A program made the position numbers and the translations under genes. Below the pieces are notes generated by a model. The model ran no database searches. It was given only the letters and a program-made list of their open reading frames with translations, and had not been told where the DNA came from. Shown here one piece after another: positions 8,047 through 16,681 of a DNA stretch of 64,000 nt (within the stretch, counting starts at the first letter, position 1; each line of letters begins with the position of its first letter). This DNA is from Candidatus Lernaella stagnicola (GTDB lineage Bacteria > Lernaellota > Lernaellaia > Lernaellales > Lernaellaceae): contig JAVCCK010000007.1 in NCBI GenBank assembly GCA_030765525.1, positions 1 through 64,000 of the forward strand, given 5' to 3'.

Positions 8047-10452
8047 CTATTTCTTCTTCTTGTCCGGGTCGGGCTTCATTTTGATTTTGTCGCCTTCCAT
8101 GAACAGGCCCGCGAAGGGGCTTTCGTGGCGTCGGCCCTTGTCGCTATCGCGCTTGCCGCCGCTTTTACGTTCGTCGCGCCCGCGCTCTCCTCGGTCCCCT
8201 TTGAAAGGACGGGGGCGATCACCCTGTCGGCCGCCGCCTTGGCCTTGCCGGTCGCGTGGCGGGCGCTGTTCTCTCGGTGGGCGTTCCGGTTTGGGCGGTG
8301 CCTCGACGGTTTGCTTGATCGAGAGCGAAATGCGTTTGCGGTCCATGTCCACGGCGACCACTTTGACCTTAACCTTTTGCCCGACTTCGATGACTTTCGT
8401 GGCATCGTCCACATAGCGCCAGGCGAGTTCCGAAAGGTGCACGAGGCCGTCTTGATGCACGCCGACATCAACGAATGCGCCGAAGTCGGTCACGTTGGTC
8501 ACTACGCCCTCTAGAATCATGCCGTCTTCGAGGTGGGCGATTTCCGTCACCCCGGGCGCGAAGCGTACCGGGTCGAACTTGTCGCGCGGATCGCGGCCGG
8601 GGCGGGCCAACTCGGTCATGATGTCTTTCAACGTCGGTAGGCCGACGTCGTCGCCGACATAGCGTTCCAGATCGACTTGCTTGCGTAGTTCGGTATCTTC
8701 CATCAACGCGGGAATATCGGTGTTCGCGTCGCGGGCGATCTGCTCCACCAACTCGTAGCGTTCCGGATGGACCGCCGAGGCGTCGAGTGGATTTTCGCTG
8801 GTGCGGATTCGTAAGAACCCGGCGCATTGGATGAAGGTCTTGGGGCCGACGCGCGGCACGTCCAACAGTTGCGTGCGACTGGCGAAGGGCCCGTTTTTGG
8901 CGCGGTGGTCGACAATGGCCTGCGCCGTCGACGCGTTCAGCCCCGCCACGTATTGCAGCAGTTGCGGGCTCGCGGTGTTGAGATCAACGCCGACCGCGTT
9001 GACGCAGCTTTGCACCGTTTCGTCCAACGCTTGTTTCAAATCGTCCTGGTTTACGTCGTGTTGGTATTGGCCCACGCCGATCGCCTTCGGATCGATTTTG
9101 ACCAGTTCGGACAACGGGTCCTGGAGGCGGCGGCCGATGCTCACCGCGCCGCGCATCGTGACGTCCAAGTCCGGGAATTCGCCGCGCGCCACGCTGCTGG
9201 CGGAATACACGCTGGCGCCGCTTTCGTTGACGAGTACGACGACGGCATCGTTGAGCGAATCGCGGTCGAGGCCGCGTAGGAAGGCTTCGGTTTCGCGCCC
9301 GCCGGTGCCGTTACCCACGGCGATGGCCTCGACGCGATAGTGTTCGCAGTAGCGTTGCACCGTCGCCGCAGCTTCCTCACGGTCCTGTTTACCTTTGATC
9401 GGATATACGACGGTCGAGGCCAGCAAGTCTCCCTTGCCGTCCAGGGCGACCATCTTCACGCCGGTGCGGATGCCCGGGTCCAGACCCAGCGTCCATTTCG
9501 GTCCCAACGGCGGGGCCATCAACAACTTGCGCATGTTGGCGGCGAAGACGTGAATCGCTTCGTGGTCGGCTTTTTCGCGAAGTTTGTTTCTCACCCCAGC
9601 TTCCAACGAACGTTTCATCAAGCGGTCGTAGGCGTCTTCGCAGGCGAGATGCAAATGCTCGGCCAGCGGGCCGCCGTCGCCTCGAATCGCGAATTTCTTG
9701 ATGATGTCCAGGGCTCGCTCGCGGTCCACGACAATTTCGTAGGTCAGATGTCGTTCGGAATCCCCGCGCCGGATTGCCAGGATGCGGTGGCTCGGTATTT
9801 TCGCCGCCGGCTCGGAGAAATCGAAGTAGTCGCGGAATTTCGCGCCTTGCTTCTCCCGGCCCTTGGCGACCTTTGAAACCACCTCGCCCTCTTTGAGCAT
9901 GAGTCCGCGCACAGCTTGGCGGGTGTCGGCGTTTTCACTGATTCGCCCGGCGACGATGTCGCGCGCGCCCGCCCAGGCGGCCTCCACGTTCGCCACGCCT
10001 TTTTCCTCGTTGACGTATTCCTGGGCAATCTGGTCCAGATCGCCGTCGATGGGTTGTTGCGCCCAAATCAGGTCGGCGAGGGGCTCCAAGCCTTGAGAGA
10101 TTGCCACGGTGGCACGAGTTTTTCGTTTTGGTTTGTAAGGCAGATAAAGGTCTTCAAGGCGCGCGGCGTCCGGGGCGCTTTCGATTTGTTCGCGCAATTC
10201 GTCGGTCAGCTTGCCTTGCTCCGCGATGGTTTTAAGGATCGTGGATTTTCGTTCGGCGAGCTTGACCAAGTAATCGTGCCGATCGCGAATTTGCGCGAGC
10301 TGCACTTCGTCCAGGCTGCCGGTGAACTCCTTCCGATACCGAGCGATGAAGGGAATCGTCGCGTCTTCGGCCAGGAGCGTTAACGCTGCCGCGACACCGG
10401 TTTTCGGTAGGCCGGTATCAGAAGCTACTTCGATCGCAAAATCGACACTCAC
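8047..10452 (-). CDS. tex: Tex family RNA-binding transcription accessory protein
   Basis: 801 residues. Start is GTG, seven bases after AGGAG; an in-frame TTG five codons earlier lies within the ribosome site. Domain order matches Tex: N-terminal helical domain (DATIPFIARYRKEFTGSLDE), YqgF/RNase-H-like domain (LGLDPGIRTGVKMVALD), helix-hairpin-helix (VDLNTASPQLLQYVAGL) and an S1 domain near residues 640-710 (EGVVTNVTDFGAFVDVGVHQ). The end is an Arg/Gly/Pro-rich basic tail that resembles RNA-chaperone tails and is longer than in many Tex proteins. Tex binds nucleic acids and affects transcription and stress survival in several bacteria. Monocistronic. Confidence 0.95.
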   Translation of the reverse strand: MSVDFAIEVASDTGLPKTGVAAALTLLAEDATIPFIARYRKEFTGSLDEVQLAQIRDRHDYLVKLAERKSTILKTIAEQGKLTDELREQIESAPDAARLEDLYLPYKPKRKTRATVAISQGLEPLADLIWAQQPIDGDLDQIAQEYVNEEKGVANVEAAWAGARDIVAGRISENADTRQAVRGLMLKEGEVVSKVAKGREKQGAKFRDYFDFSEPAAKIPSHRILAIRRGDSERHLTYEIVVDRERALDIIKKFAIRGDGGPLAEHLHLACEDAYDRLMKRSLEAGVRNKLREKADHEAIHVFAANMRKLLMAPPLGPKWTLGLDPGIRTGVKMVALDGKGDLLASTVVYPIKGKQDREEAAATVQRYCEHYRVEAIAVGNGTGGRETEAFLRGLDRDSLNDAVVVLVNESGASVYSASSVARGEFPDLDVTMRGAVSIGRRLQDPLSELVKIDPKAIGVGQYQHDVNQDDLKQALDETVQSCVNAVGVDLNTASPQLLQYVAGLNASTAQAIVDHRAKNGPFASRTQLLDVPRVGPKTFIQCAGFLRIRTSENPLDASAVHPERYELVEQIARDANTDIPALMEDTELRKQVDLERYVGDDVGLPTLKDIMTELARPGRDPRDKFDPVRFAPGVTEIAHLEDGMILEGVVTNVTDFGAFVDVGVHQDGLVHLSELAWRYVDDATKVIEVGQKVKVKVVAVDMDRKRISLSIKQTVEAPPKPERPPREQRPPRDRQGQGGGRQGDRPRPFKGDRGERGRDERKSGGKRDSDKGRRHESPFAGLFMEGDKIKMKPDPDKKKK

Positions 10453-10485
10453 GTTCGTTCTCCTCAATGAAACGATAGGTTTGAG

Positions 10486-10513
10486 ATAGTTGCAAATCTG
10501 CGCTTATTGTCAA
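10486..10513 (-). promoter_or_regulatory. Candidate sigma70 promoter for tex
   Basis: Reading the minus strand, a perfect TTGACA (10513-10508) is followed after 16 bases by AACTAT (10491-10486), or after 19 by TATCTC. The -35 is ideal and the -10 weak. It lies about 35 bp upstream of the tex start. Confidence 0.4.
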
Positions 10514-10848
10514 GATACAACTTCACCGGCGAGCGGTATTCGGCGAAAGGCCGGGCCGACCGCTACGGTCAGCGAAACGCCCGTGGTTTAACAGGGCTCG
10601 TTGTTGGGGCTTCCCGAGTGGCTCTTCGGACTCCGATCGTCGGGTCGCTGTTACGCCGTATTCTCAGCATCGATTTCTTGTTGTTTTCCGGCGATCCACG
10701 TGATTCGCCCATTGACCATGAAGGAGCTTCACGGTACAAGACATACGACCAAGAGGGCCGGGGTAAACCGGACTGCGGGCGCGATTTCCGCACACTTCCC
10801 TGCGGTTTCTTGATCCGGCAAAAAACATCATAAAGTGGGGTTAACAGC
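10514..10848. other. Non-coding gap between tex and the purF-like gene
   Basis: A 109-codon reading frame here (from 10507) lacks a ribosome site and shows no recognisable protein pattern, so it is not called. Apart from the putative purF-like promoter, I see only weak inverted repeats near 10775-10800 and no structure matching a known purine riboswitch. Confidence 0.5.
10712..10740 (+). promoter_or_regulatory. Candidate sigma70 promoter for the purF-like gene
   Basis: TTGACC (10712-10717), 17-base spacer, TACAAG (10735-10740). It would give a leader of about 100 nucleotides before the ATG at 10849. Sequence match only. Confidence 0.42.
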
Positions 10849-12333
10849 ATGTGTGGTATTTTCGGACTCATCGGAAATGAACCCGTTGCCGCACGCTTGA
10901 TGGCTGGAGCCGGGCGACTTCAGAACCGCGGCCATCGCAGCACGAAAATCTACACGGTCGACGGCAAATACTTCTACAACCACGGTGACACAAGGCCGGC
11001 CACGATCGCCTTTGCCGAATACGATCCGCGACGCCTGCGCGGTAACAGCGGCATTGTTCATACGCGCTACGTGACTTCCGGGAAAACATCTCACGATTTT
11101 TTGATGAGAAACATTCAGCCGGTTTTCACCGACCGTCCCGGCATGGCTACGTGCAATAACGGCGACCTGATCAACATGTACAGCCAGACGCAAAAGCTCA
11201 AGGAAATGGGTTTCTCCTTTCAGACCGAGGTGGACGCCAAGGTCATTCAGGCCACCCTGATTTCGTCGCTGATTCAGAACAAAGCCTACGTCTACGCCCA
11301 CCAGAAACCAAACAAATGGCTACAGCATCTTTGGCAGGCGGTGGAACACGTTCAAAAAGAACTCGTCGGTGCCTATAGCGTCCTGTGCCTGATGGAAAAC
11401 GGCTTACTTGCCTTCCGCGGTCCGCACGGAATTCGACCGCTGAGCATGGCTCACCGACTGGATGCTGAAGGCAATACTATCGAGGTCGGCTTTGCCAGCG
11501 AGTCCAGTGTTTTCAACTACTTCGGCGACTACCACGACGTGCGCGACGTGGAACCCGGTGAGGCCGTTTGGATCGACCGCCAATGGCTCAATCCGGTCAG
11601 CCGCGTCATCTCGCAGAGGCGCGAGGCGTTCTGCTTTTTCGAGTTCGTCTACTTTGCCCGGCCCGATACCATCATGCGGGGCAAACGGGTCGAAGTCATT
11701 CGCGCTGAACTCGGCGCCGTGCTCGCTCAAGAATGCGAAGACCTCGTCGACGATATCGACGTCGTTTGCGGATTGCCCGGCACCAGCGTCTCGGCAGGCC
11801 AGACCTTCGCTCACTTGCTGAACAAGCAATACCGCAACGCCATCATCAAGGTGGATAACCGGCGCAGCTTTCAAGAGGCGAACGACAGCCTGCGGAAAAA
11901 GGTGATCGACGAGAAATTCATCTTTATTCGCGACTTCATCGAAGGCCAGCGCATTGCGATCATCGACGACTCCAACGTGCGCGGCAACACCGCTAAAAAA
12001 ATTGTCGCCCGGCTTTGGGAGCTCGGTGCCAAGTCCGTGCACATGCTCTATTACACGCCCCCCATCATCGGGCCGTGCTTTTATGGAATCGACACTCCGG
12101 ACGAGACCAAGCTGATTGCCTGGAACCGTTCTTTGGAAGAGATTCGCGAGCTGCTTAATTGCACAACGGTGCGTTATATCACGCACGAGGGTTTGTATCG
12201 CGGCATCGGCATTGACGAAGACCGTCTTTGCACCGCCTGCATCACCCGCAAATACCCGACCGATACGGCCGAAGTCGCGAATCGCGCGCAGGGGCGGCAA
12301 CAGGAACGGGACGACTCTCAAGAGCAAGGATAA
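10849..12333 (+). CDS. Amidophosphoribosyltransferase (PurF)-like protein, divergent
   Basis: 494 residues. MCGIFG places the class II glutamine-amidotransferase nucleophile at Cys2, and HTRYVTSG keeps the glutamine-binding Arg. The phosphoribosyltransferase half has the PRPP loop AIIDDSNVRGNTAKK, then GIDTPDETKLIAW and a C-terminal CTACITRKYPT like the LCxACFxGxYPT of Bacillus-type PurF. PurF makes phosphoribosylamine from PRPP and glutamine, the first step of purine synthesis. Several normally invariant segments differ: RGQDSAG is RGHRSTK, HNGNL is NNGDL, and RYVGRTFI is DNRRSFQE. It may be a diverged PurF or a paralogue with another amine product. No other purine genes are nearby. Confidence 0.75.
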   Translation: MCGIFGLIGNEPVAARLMAGAGRLQNRGHRSTKIYTVDGKYFYNHGDTRPATIAFAEYDPRRLRGNSGIVHTRYVTSGKTSHDFLMRNIQPVFTDRPGMATCNNGDLINMYSQTQKLKEMGFSFQTEVDAKVIQATLISSLIQNKAYVYAHQKPNKWLQHLWQAVEHVQKELVGAYSVLCLMENGLLAFRGPHGIRPLSMAHRLDAEGNTIEVGFASESSVFNYFGDYHDVRDVEPGEAVWIDRQWLNPVSRVISQRREAFCFFEFVYFARPDTIMRGKRVEVIRAELGAVLAQECEDLVDDIDVVCGLPGTSVSAGQTFAHLLNKQYRNAIIKVDNRRSFQEANDSLRKKVIDEKFIFIRDFIEGQRIAIIDDSNVRGNTAKKIVARLWELGAKSVHMLYYTPPIIGPCFYGIDTPDETKLIAWNRSLEEIRELLNCTTVRYITHEGLYRGIGIDEDRLCTACITRKYPTDTAEVANRAQGRQQERDDSQEQG

Positions 12334-12346
12334 CTGCGTCCGATTC

Positions 12347-12375
12347 TTGAATCCGCGCCCCCGCGTCGTTATGGT
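12347..12375 (+). promoter_or_regulatory. Candidate sigma70 promoter for the tocopherol-cyclase-like lipoprotein
   Basis: TTGAAT (12347-12352), 17-base spacer, TATGGT (12370-12375), predicting a leader of about 20 bases ending in GAGG before the ATG. Confidence 0.5.
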
Positions 12376-12402
12376 ACTTCTACTCCAGTCATCGAGGTTT
12401 TC

Positions 12403-13479
12403 ATGACGCGTACGTTGGTGCTGGCCGGTGGTATGTGCTTGCTTTTCATCCTGGTTGGGCTTGCCTGCGACACCGACCAAGAGGCGTCCTTTACGAACGA
12501 CGAAGACGTCGAGATCAATTGGCCCTCCACCGACCCGAACCGCTATCACTGGAACGGATTGACGAGCCCCTTTTTTGAAGGATGGTTTTTCCGGATTTCG
12601 GTACCCGGCGGCGGCTCGTACGCGTTTATTTACGCCGTGCAGAACCCCGGCGCAACGGCGTCGGAACCGTCCGGATCCCACGTCGTGGTCTTTCGAGACG
12701 GCGGCGAAATCGTCGAGGAAACGTTCGGAGTGGAACACTTCGCAGCCGATCGTGGTCGTTTCGATGTGACCGTCAATGATAACACGGCGGGGGCAAACCG
12801 TTTGACCGGCTCGTTGCGCGACGGCGATCAGCTCGTGACTTGGAACATCGAATACGAGGCGACGGAAGCCTGGAACGAAACCATGGGCGGATTAACTAAT
12901 GTGCCGACCTTGCCGGTCAACTGGCACGTCGGCGCCTTGCGGGGACGCGCCACGGGGGAAATCTCGTGGGGCGGGCAAACCGAGCGATTCGCCGGCGCAC
13001 CGATCTTTCAGGACCACAATTGGGGCAACTACTTCCCGGAAGGCTATGTCTGGATGCAAAGTCAGGAATTCCCGCGGCGTCGTGAGGCCGTGGCGCTCGC
13101 CGGCGGCGACATGGGTCTCGAAGCGGGAATGTTCGTCTGGCGGCGCGGAAACGAATTGATCGAAGTGCGGGCGCAAGACCTCGATTCACGTTTTACCTTC
13201 ACCGCCGTCCCCGAAACCGGAGTCGTGACCGTTGATATCCAACGAGGCGATACGCGATATGTCGTCACGGGATTTTGGGAAGATGATATCCCGGCAACTC
13301 TGCCCACGCCGCGCCCCGAAGGTTTCCAACCGTTTACGAAGATGGCGTTGGCCGGGCGGATGCGCGTCCAAGAACTCGAGCGCCTCGGGGGGACGTGGCA
13401 ACTCGTCGACGAGGTGTGGTCCCGCGGCGCCGGAGTTGAAATGGGAGGGCACTACGGGGGATTCGGCCAGGCGAATTAA
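12403..13479 (+). CDS. Lipoprotein with tocopherol-cyclase/CrtC-like lipocalin fold
   Basis: 358 residues with a lipoprotein signal ending at Cys22 (VGLAC) and an acidic DTDQE start to the mature protein. Two motifs are typical of the tocopherol-cyclase-like family: SPFFEGWFFRI near residue 55 and FQDHNWGNYFPEGYVWMQ near residue 205. The family includes plant tocopherol cyclases, bacterial carotenoid hydratase-like and AttH-like proteins that bind isoprenoid or lipid ligands in a barrel. A lipid-anchored, periplasmic or surface ligand-binding role is inferred. Catalysis is unproven. Stands between purF-like and DUF697-like genes on the same strand. Confidence 0.7.
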   Translation: MTRTLVLAGGMCLLFILVGLACDTDQEASFTNDEDVEINWPSTDPNRYHWNGLTSPFFEGWFFRISVPGGGSYAFIYAVQNPGATASEPSGSHVVVFRDGGEIVEETFGVEHFAADRGRFDVTVNDNTAGANRLTGSLRDGDQLVTWNIEYEATEAWNETMGGLTNVPTLPVNWHVGALRGRATGEISWGGQTERFAGAPIFQDHNWGNYFPEGYVWMQSQEFPRRREAVALAGGDMGLEAGMFVWRRGNELIEVRAQDLDSRFTFTAVPETGVVTVDIQRGDTRYVVTGFWEDDIPATLPTPRPEGFQPFTKMALAGRMRVQELERLGGTWQLVDEVWSRGAGVEMGGHYGGFGQAN

Positions 13480-13506
13480 CCCCGCCACCGTCAAAAGGAG
13501 CTGGTG

Positions 13507-14202
13507 ATGGAAATTAAGTGGGGAAAAATCAACCAAAAGGCGAAAGCCGTATTCGAGTCCGTGGAAAAGGCCGTGGCGTCGGTCGAGGACGTCCTGCGCG
13601 ATGAACTTCAAGAGGAACGCAACAAGCGCGCCCCGGTCCGTCGTGTCATTCTCGCCTACAGCGGCGCGGCTGCGGCCGCCGCAGCCAATCCAATACCCTT
13701 TTCTTCGTTGGCGTTGTTGACGCCGATACACGTCGCCATGGTGCTGCACGTCGGGCAACGGATGGGACACGACATCTCGGTGGAAAACGCCGCCAAGGTA
13801 TTCAAGCAGATTCTCGGCGCGGTCGGTCTATCGATTGCCGCGCGCATCGCCACCGGCGCGCTGATCAAAATCGGCCTGCCGGTCGTCGGGGGTGTGTTGC
13901 GCACGCCGGTCGTGTTCGCGCTGACCTACGGGCTGGGTCGAGTCGCCGAGGAGTACTTCGAACGCAAGAACGAGGGTTTGGACTTCGACGTACAAGCGGC
14001 GCGCCGCCTTTTTGAAGAAGCGATTCGTGAGGGGCGAGTGGAGGGGGCCTTCGCCGAGCAGCAAAAACAAGATCGCCAAGAGGCAACCGGCGAAACGAAG
14101 AAAGGACGCGCCGCGAAAAAGACGGCCGCTTCGGGGAAATCAGCCGCGAAGAAGAAAACCGCGACGAAGAAGAAAACTGCGACGAAGAAGAAAAAAGCCT
14201 GA
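13507..14202 (+). CDS. DUF697-like membrane protein with lysine/alanine-rich tail
   Basis: 231 residues; the ATG is six bases after AAGGAG, with GTG just before it as an alternative. Residues ~45-75 have GAAAAAAANPIPFSSLALLT and TPIHVAMV, like the NPIP..DxxLLTPIQ pattern of DUF697/YcjF-type proteins, and two or three hydrophobic helices up to about residue 145. The last ~40 residues are almost only K, A, T and G (AAKKTAASGKSAAKKK and repeats), like histone H1 or chlamydial Hc1 tails. Such tails bind DNA or acidic polymers. Combining a membrane segment with this tail suggests nucleoid or envelope tethering, which is inference. Confidence 0.65.
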   Translation: MEIKWGKINQKAKAVFESVEKAVASVEDVLRDELQEERNKRAPVRRVILAYSGAAAAAAANPIPFSSLALLTPIHVAMVLHVGQRMGHDISVENAAKVFKQILGAVGLSIAARIATGALIKIGLPVVGGVLRTPVVFALTYGLGRVAEEYFERKNEGLDFDVQAARRLFEEAIREGRVEGAFAEQQKQDRQEATGETKKGRAAKKTAASGKSAAKKKTATKKKTATKKKKA

Positions 14203-14219
14203 CAGTCAGTCGCGGCCGG

Positions 14220-15200
14220 TTACTCGCGGACGTCGGCGGGCGTTTCGCGGTGCAGCCAGCAAGCCACTTCGGCGGCTCCACATCGGAACACCGGTGGCGA
14301 ATTGGTGCGGCAGACATCCATCACTTCCGAACAACGCGGGTGAAAGCGGCAACCGGCCGGGTAGTCGGTGGCCGGTGCGACGCGCCCGGGAATGGCCGCT
14401 TCGACGCCGCCCTTGTCCATCATGCGTACGGCGCGAAGCAGGCCGCGCGTGTACGGGTGTGCCGCCGTGTCGAATAACGCCCCCACCGGCGCTGTCTCGG
14501 CCATGCGCCCGGCGTAGAGTACGACGACGCGTTCGCATAGTTCGGCGACCACGCCCAAGTCATGGGTGATGAACAACACTGCCGCGCCGGTTCGGCGGCG
14601 TAGCTCGTCGATGAGGCGCAGCACTTGCGCCTGGGTCGTCACGTCCAGCGCGGTGGTCGGTTCGTCGGCGATCAGCAGCTTCGGGCGGGCCGCCATCGCC
14701 ATGGCGATCATCACCCGTTGCCGCATGCCGCCCGAAAGTTGCCCGGGGTAGGCGCGCAGACGTTGTTTGGCATCGTCGATGCCGACCTCGGCCAACAGCT
14801 CGGCGGCTCGAGACCTTGCCGCCCGCGAAGGGAGTCCCGCGCGCTTGGTCAGGACCTCGCCGATTTGATTGCCCACGGTGAAGACGGGATTTAGGCTGGT
14901 CATCGGATCCTGGAAAATCATCGCGATTTCTCGGCCGCGTAGAGCGCGCCATTCATCTTCGCTGCGGCCGAGCAATTCGCGGCCCTGCCAGCGCACGGAA
15001 CCGCTGATCCGGCAGCCCTTCGCAGGTAGCAGTCCCATGAGCGAAAGCGCCGTCACCGATTTGCCGCAACCGGACTCACCCACCAACCCGACGATTTCTC
15101 CCGGCGCTAGGGCGAAGCTCACGCCATCCACGGCGCGCGCCGGTCCACGGGGTGTAGCGAAATGAACTTGGAGGTCTGTGACGTCGATCAGAGAGGGCAT
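14220..15200 (-). CDS. Oligopeptide/dipeptide-type ABC transporter ATPase (OppD/DppD-like)
   Basis: 326 residues, full length for the family. Walker A is [14 protein letters not shown]-loop [13 protein letters not shown], signature LSGGMRQRV, Walker [14 protein letters not shown]-loop [11 protein letters not shown]. The C-terminal oligopeptide-transporter extension has YTRGLLRAV and cysteines in CRFHPRC..VC...C. It would energise peptide or nickel import with membrane and binding subunits, but none are encoded nearby, so it is an orphan. It starts seven bases after the MshEN gene and is probably co-transcribed. Confidence 0.9.
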   Translation of the reverse strand: MPSLIDVTDLQVHFATPRGPARAVDGVSFALAPGEIVGLVGESGCGKSVTALSLMGLLPAKGCRISGSVRWQGRELLGRSEDEWRALRGREIAMIFQDPMTSLNPVFTVGNQIGEVLTKRAGLPSRAARSRAAELLAEVGIDDAKQRLRAYPGQLSGGMRQRVMIAMAMAARPKLLIADEPTTALDVTTQAQVLRLIDELRRRTGAAVLFITHDLGVVAELCERVVVLYAGRMAETAPVGALFDTAAHPYTRGLLRAVRMMDKGGVEAAIPGRVAPATDYPAGCRFHPRCSEVMDVCRTNSPPVFRCGAAEVACWLHRETPADVRE

Positions 15201-15207
15201 AGCGGCA

Positions 15208-15891
15208 TCAGGTTTGCTGCCTCATTTTTTCCAGTTTGTCGCGAAATTCAGCCCGCGAAAAAACACTCTTTTCGATCAGTAGTTCGACGATGGCTCGGAA
15301 TTCTTGATCTTTGTATCGCTTGTCGCGGTCGGAAAATTCTCCTTCCGGGCTGATGATAATCGGCTCGTCGTCCGCGCCGACCATCTCCATGGCGATTTCC
15401 ACGACTTCGGGCGCTTCCTCCAGCCCGTCGCTCTCGCGCAGACCGTCGATGTGGTAGCAGTAGTCGATCGCCCTGGCGATGTGGCTTGGGGCGGACAGCG
15501 CCGTTACTACCGAGTGGCCGGATACGAATTCGATTTCCTGTATCGCCTGGAAGTTCGTTGGGTCGACCATCGCCAGCAGGAGTTTCTTGTAACCTTTATC
15601 TGCTTTGACCGCGACGGGAATGCACTGATAGCGCACGCAAAGGTCGCGCGGCACCAAAAGCAAAGCTTCTTTGTAAATGTGGCTTTTGCGGAAGTTGATC
15701 TTCGCCACGCCCAGTTGGTGGCTTAACGCATCCAGCAGTTGTTGTTCGGTAATCAGATTCGCTTTCACCAAATGTTCGCCGACGAACCCGCCGAATCTTT
15801 TTTGTTGAGCCAAGGCGGACCGGAGATGGGTGTCGGTAATGAGTCCGGCTTCAATTAAAATCTCACCGATCATTTTCTGCTTCTTCTGCAT
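15208..15891 (-). CDS. Standalone MshEN (GspE N-terminal) domain protein
   Basis: 227 residues, start after GGGAGG. Residues ~5-60 carry two consecutive copies of the MshEN motif: IGEILIEAGLITDTHLRSAL..Q and VGEHLVKANLITEQQLLDAL..Q. In MshE and related secretion ATPases this double motif binds cyclic di-GMP. Next comes the rest of a GspE-N domain (YKEALLLVPRDLCVRYQCIP). The ATPase domain of GspE/PilB is absent; an acidic linker and a helical tail (IVELLIEKSVFSRAEFRDKL) replace it. A c-di-GMP-responsive adaptor is a reasonable inference. It lies in a same-strand run with two lipoprotein genes and the OppD-like gene. Confidence 0.75.
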   Translation of the reverse strand: MQKKQKMIGEILIEAGLITDTHLRSALAQQKRFGGFVGEHLVKANLITEQQLLDALSHQLGVAKINFRKSHIYKEALLLVPRDLCVRYQCIPVAVKADKGYKKLLLAMVDPTNFQAIQEIEFVSGHSVVTALSAPSHIARAIDYCYHIDGLRESDGLEEAPEVVEIAMEMVGADDEPIIISPEGEFSDRDKRYKDQEFRAIVELLIEKSVFSRAEFRDKLEKMRQQT

Positions 15892-15904
15892 GTTCCCTCC
15901 CGAT

Positions 15905-16681
15905 TCAGCGAGTTCCGCCGATTCGCAAAACCGTCCATCCGGGCGGCGGCGTCGGCCGTAAAAGGTCGCGGTCCACGTTCTGGTTTATGTGAACGTTGCC
16001 TAACTTTAAAACAAGCCGTTGCCGCTCATTGGTTCTTTCGATAGAGATCTCGTGGGGCAGGTCGATGCCGTCGATATCCTTGAAGCTGTCCCACGAAACT
16101 ACCACCGGATTGTCGCCAATTCGGACCAGTTTTCGCAAGCGCTGTTTCTCGGCGTCCAAACCGGCCCGCCAAGGACCGGATTCGAAATACTCCAGCGTTG
16201 TGTCGTCGTCTTTATTCGGCGCCGCCGGCCGCCATTTTTTGGCCTCGGAGACGAACCCTCCCAGCACGACTTGAGTCAGTAGCTGCGGGGGGATCGTCAT
16301 GCCCAGGAGTTGTTCGGACGTGTCCTCGTTCGCCGGGCCTTCCACGTACACATTGCGGGTGAATTTAAGCAAGATAACCCGTTCCGGCGTCACGATCGTG
16401 GATAAGATCGGCGTGCCGAAGGGCGACACCAAATCCAAGCGCATCCCGGCCTGCCGGTCGACAACCAGCAACATCTCGGCCACGAGAGTTGAATCCAGTA
16501 ATTCGAATTTCGCCACACCCGCCGCCTGCAGCGTGGCCACACGCGCCGCGGGCGCGGCCAGAAGTCGCGCGACTTCTTTACCCGTCAGGGAAGTCTCCGG
16601 CCCGTGTACGTTTTTGGCCGGCGTGCATGCCAATGCCAGCCAACACACGACGGCCAGTGCAATCAGTCGGCTCCTAGCCAC
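15905..16681 (-). CDS. LolB-like/DUF4292-like outer-membrane lipoprotein
   Basis: 258 residues with a signal ending ALAC (Cys19). GTG start, overlapping the upstream TPR gene by eight bases (GTGGCTAG), so translation is probably coupled. The mature part has LQAAGVAKFELLDSTLVAEMLLVV, LDLVSPFGTPILSTIV and a later KLVRIGDNPVVVSWDSF strand pattern, like the half-barrel of LolA/LolB and DUF4292 proteins that bind lipid acyl chains. LolB receives lipoproteins at the outer membrane. Function here is inferred from pattern only. Confidence 0.6.
   Translation of the reverse strand: MARSRLIALAVVCWLALACTPAKNVHGPETSLTGKEVARLLAAPAARVATLQAAGVAKFELLDSTLVAEMLLVVDRQAGMRLDLVSPFGTPILSTIVTPERVILLKFTRNVYVEGPANEDTSEQLLGMTIPPQLLTQVVLGGFVSEAKKWRPAAPNKDDDTTLEYFESGPWRAGLDAEKQRLRKLVRIGDNPVVVSWDSFKDIDGIDLPHEISIERTNERQRLVLKLGNVHINQNVDRDLLRPTPPPGWTVLRIGGTR

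Noticed and set aside
10507-10833. 109-codon frame before the PurF-like gene
   Set aside because: Starts inside the tex promoter, has no ribosome site or recognisable composition.
11404-12738. 444-codon minus-strand reading frame
   Set aside because: Lies opposite the PurF-like gene, whose motifs are clear; it also runs into the next gene's region without a start signal.
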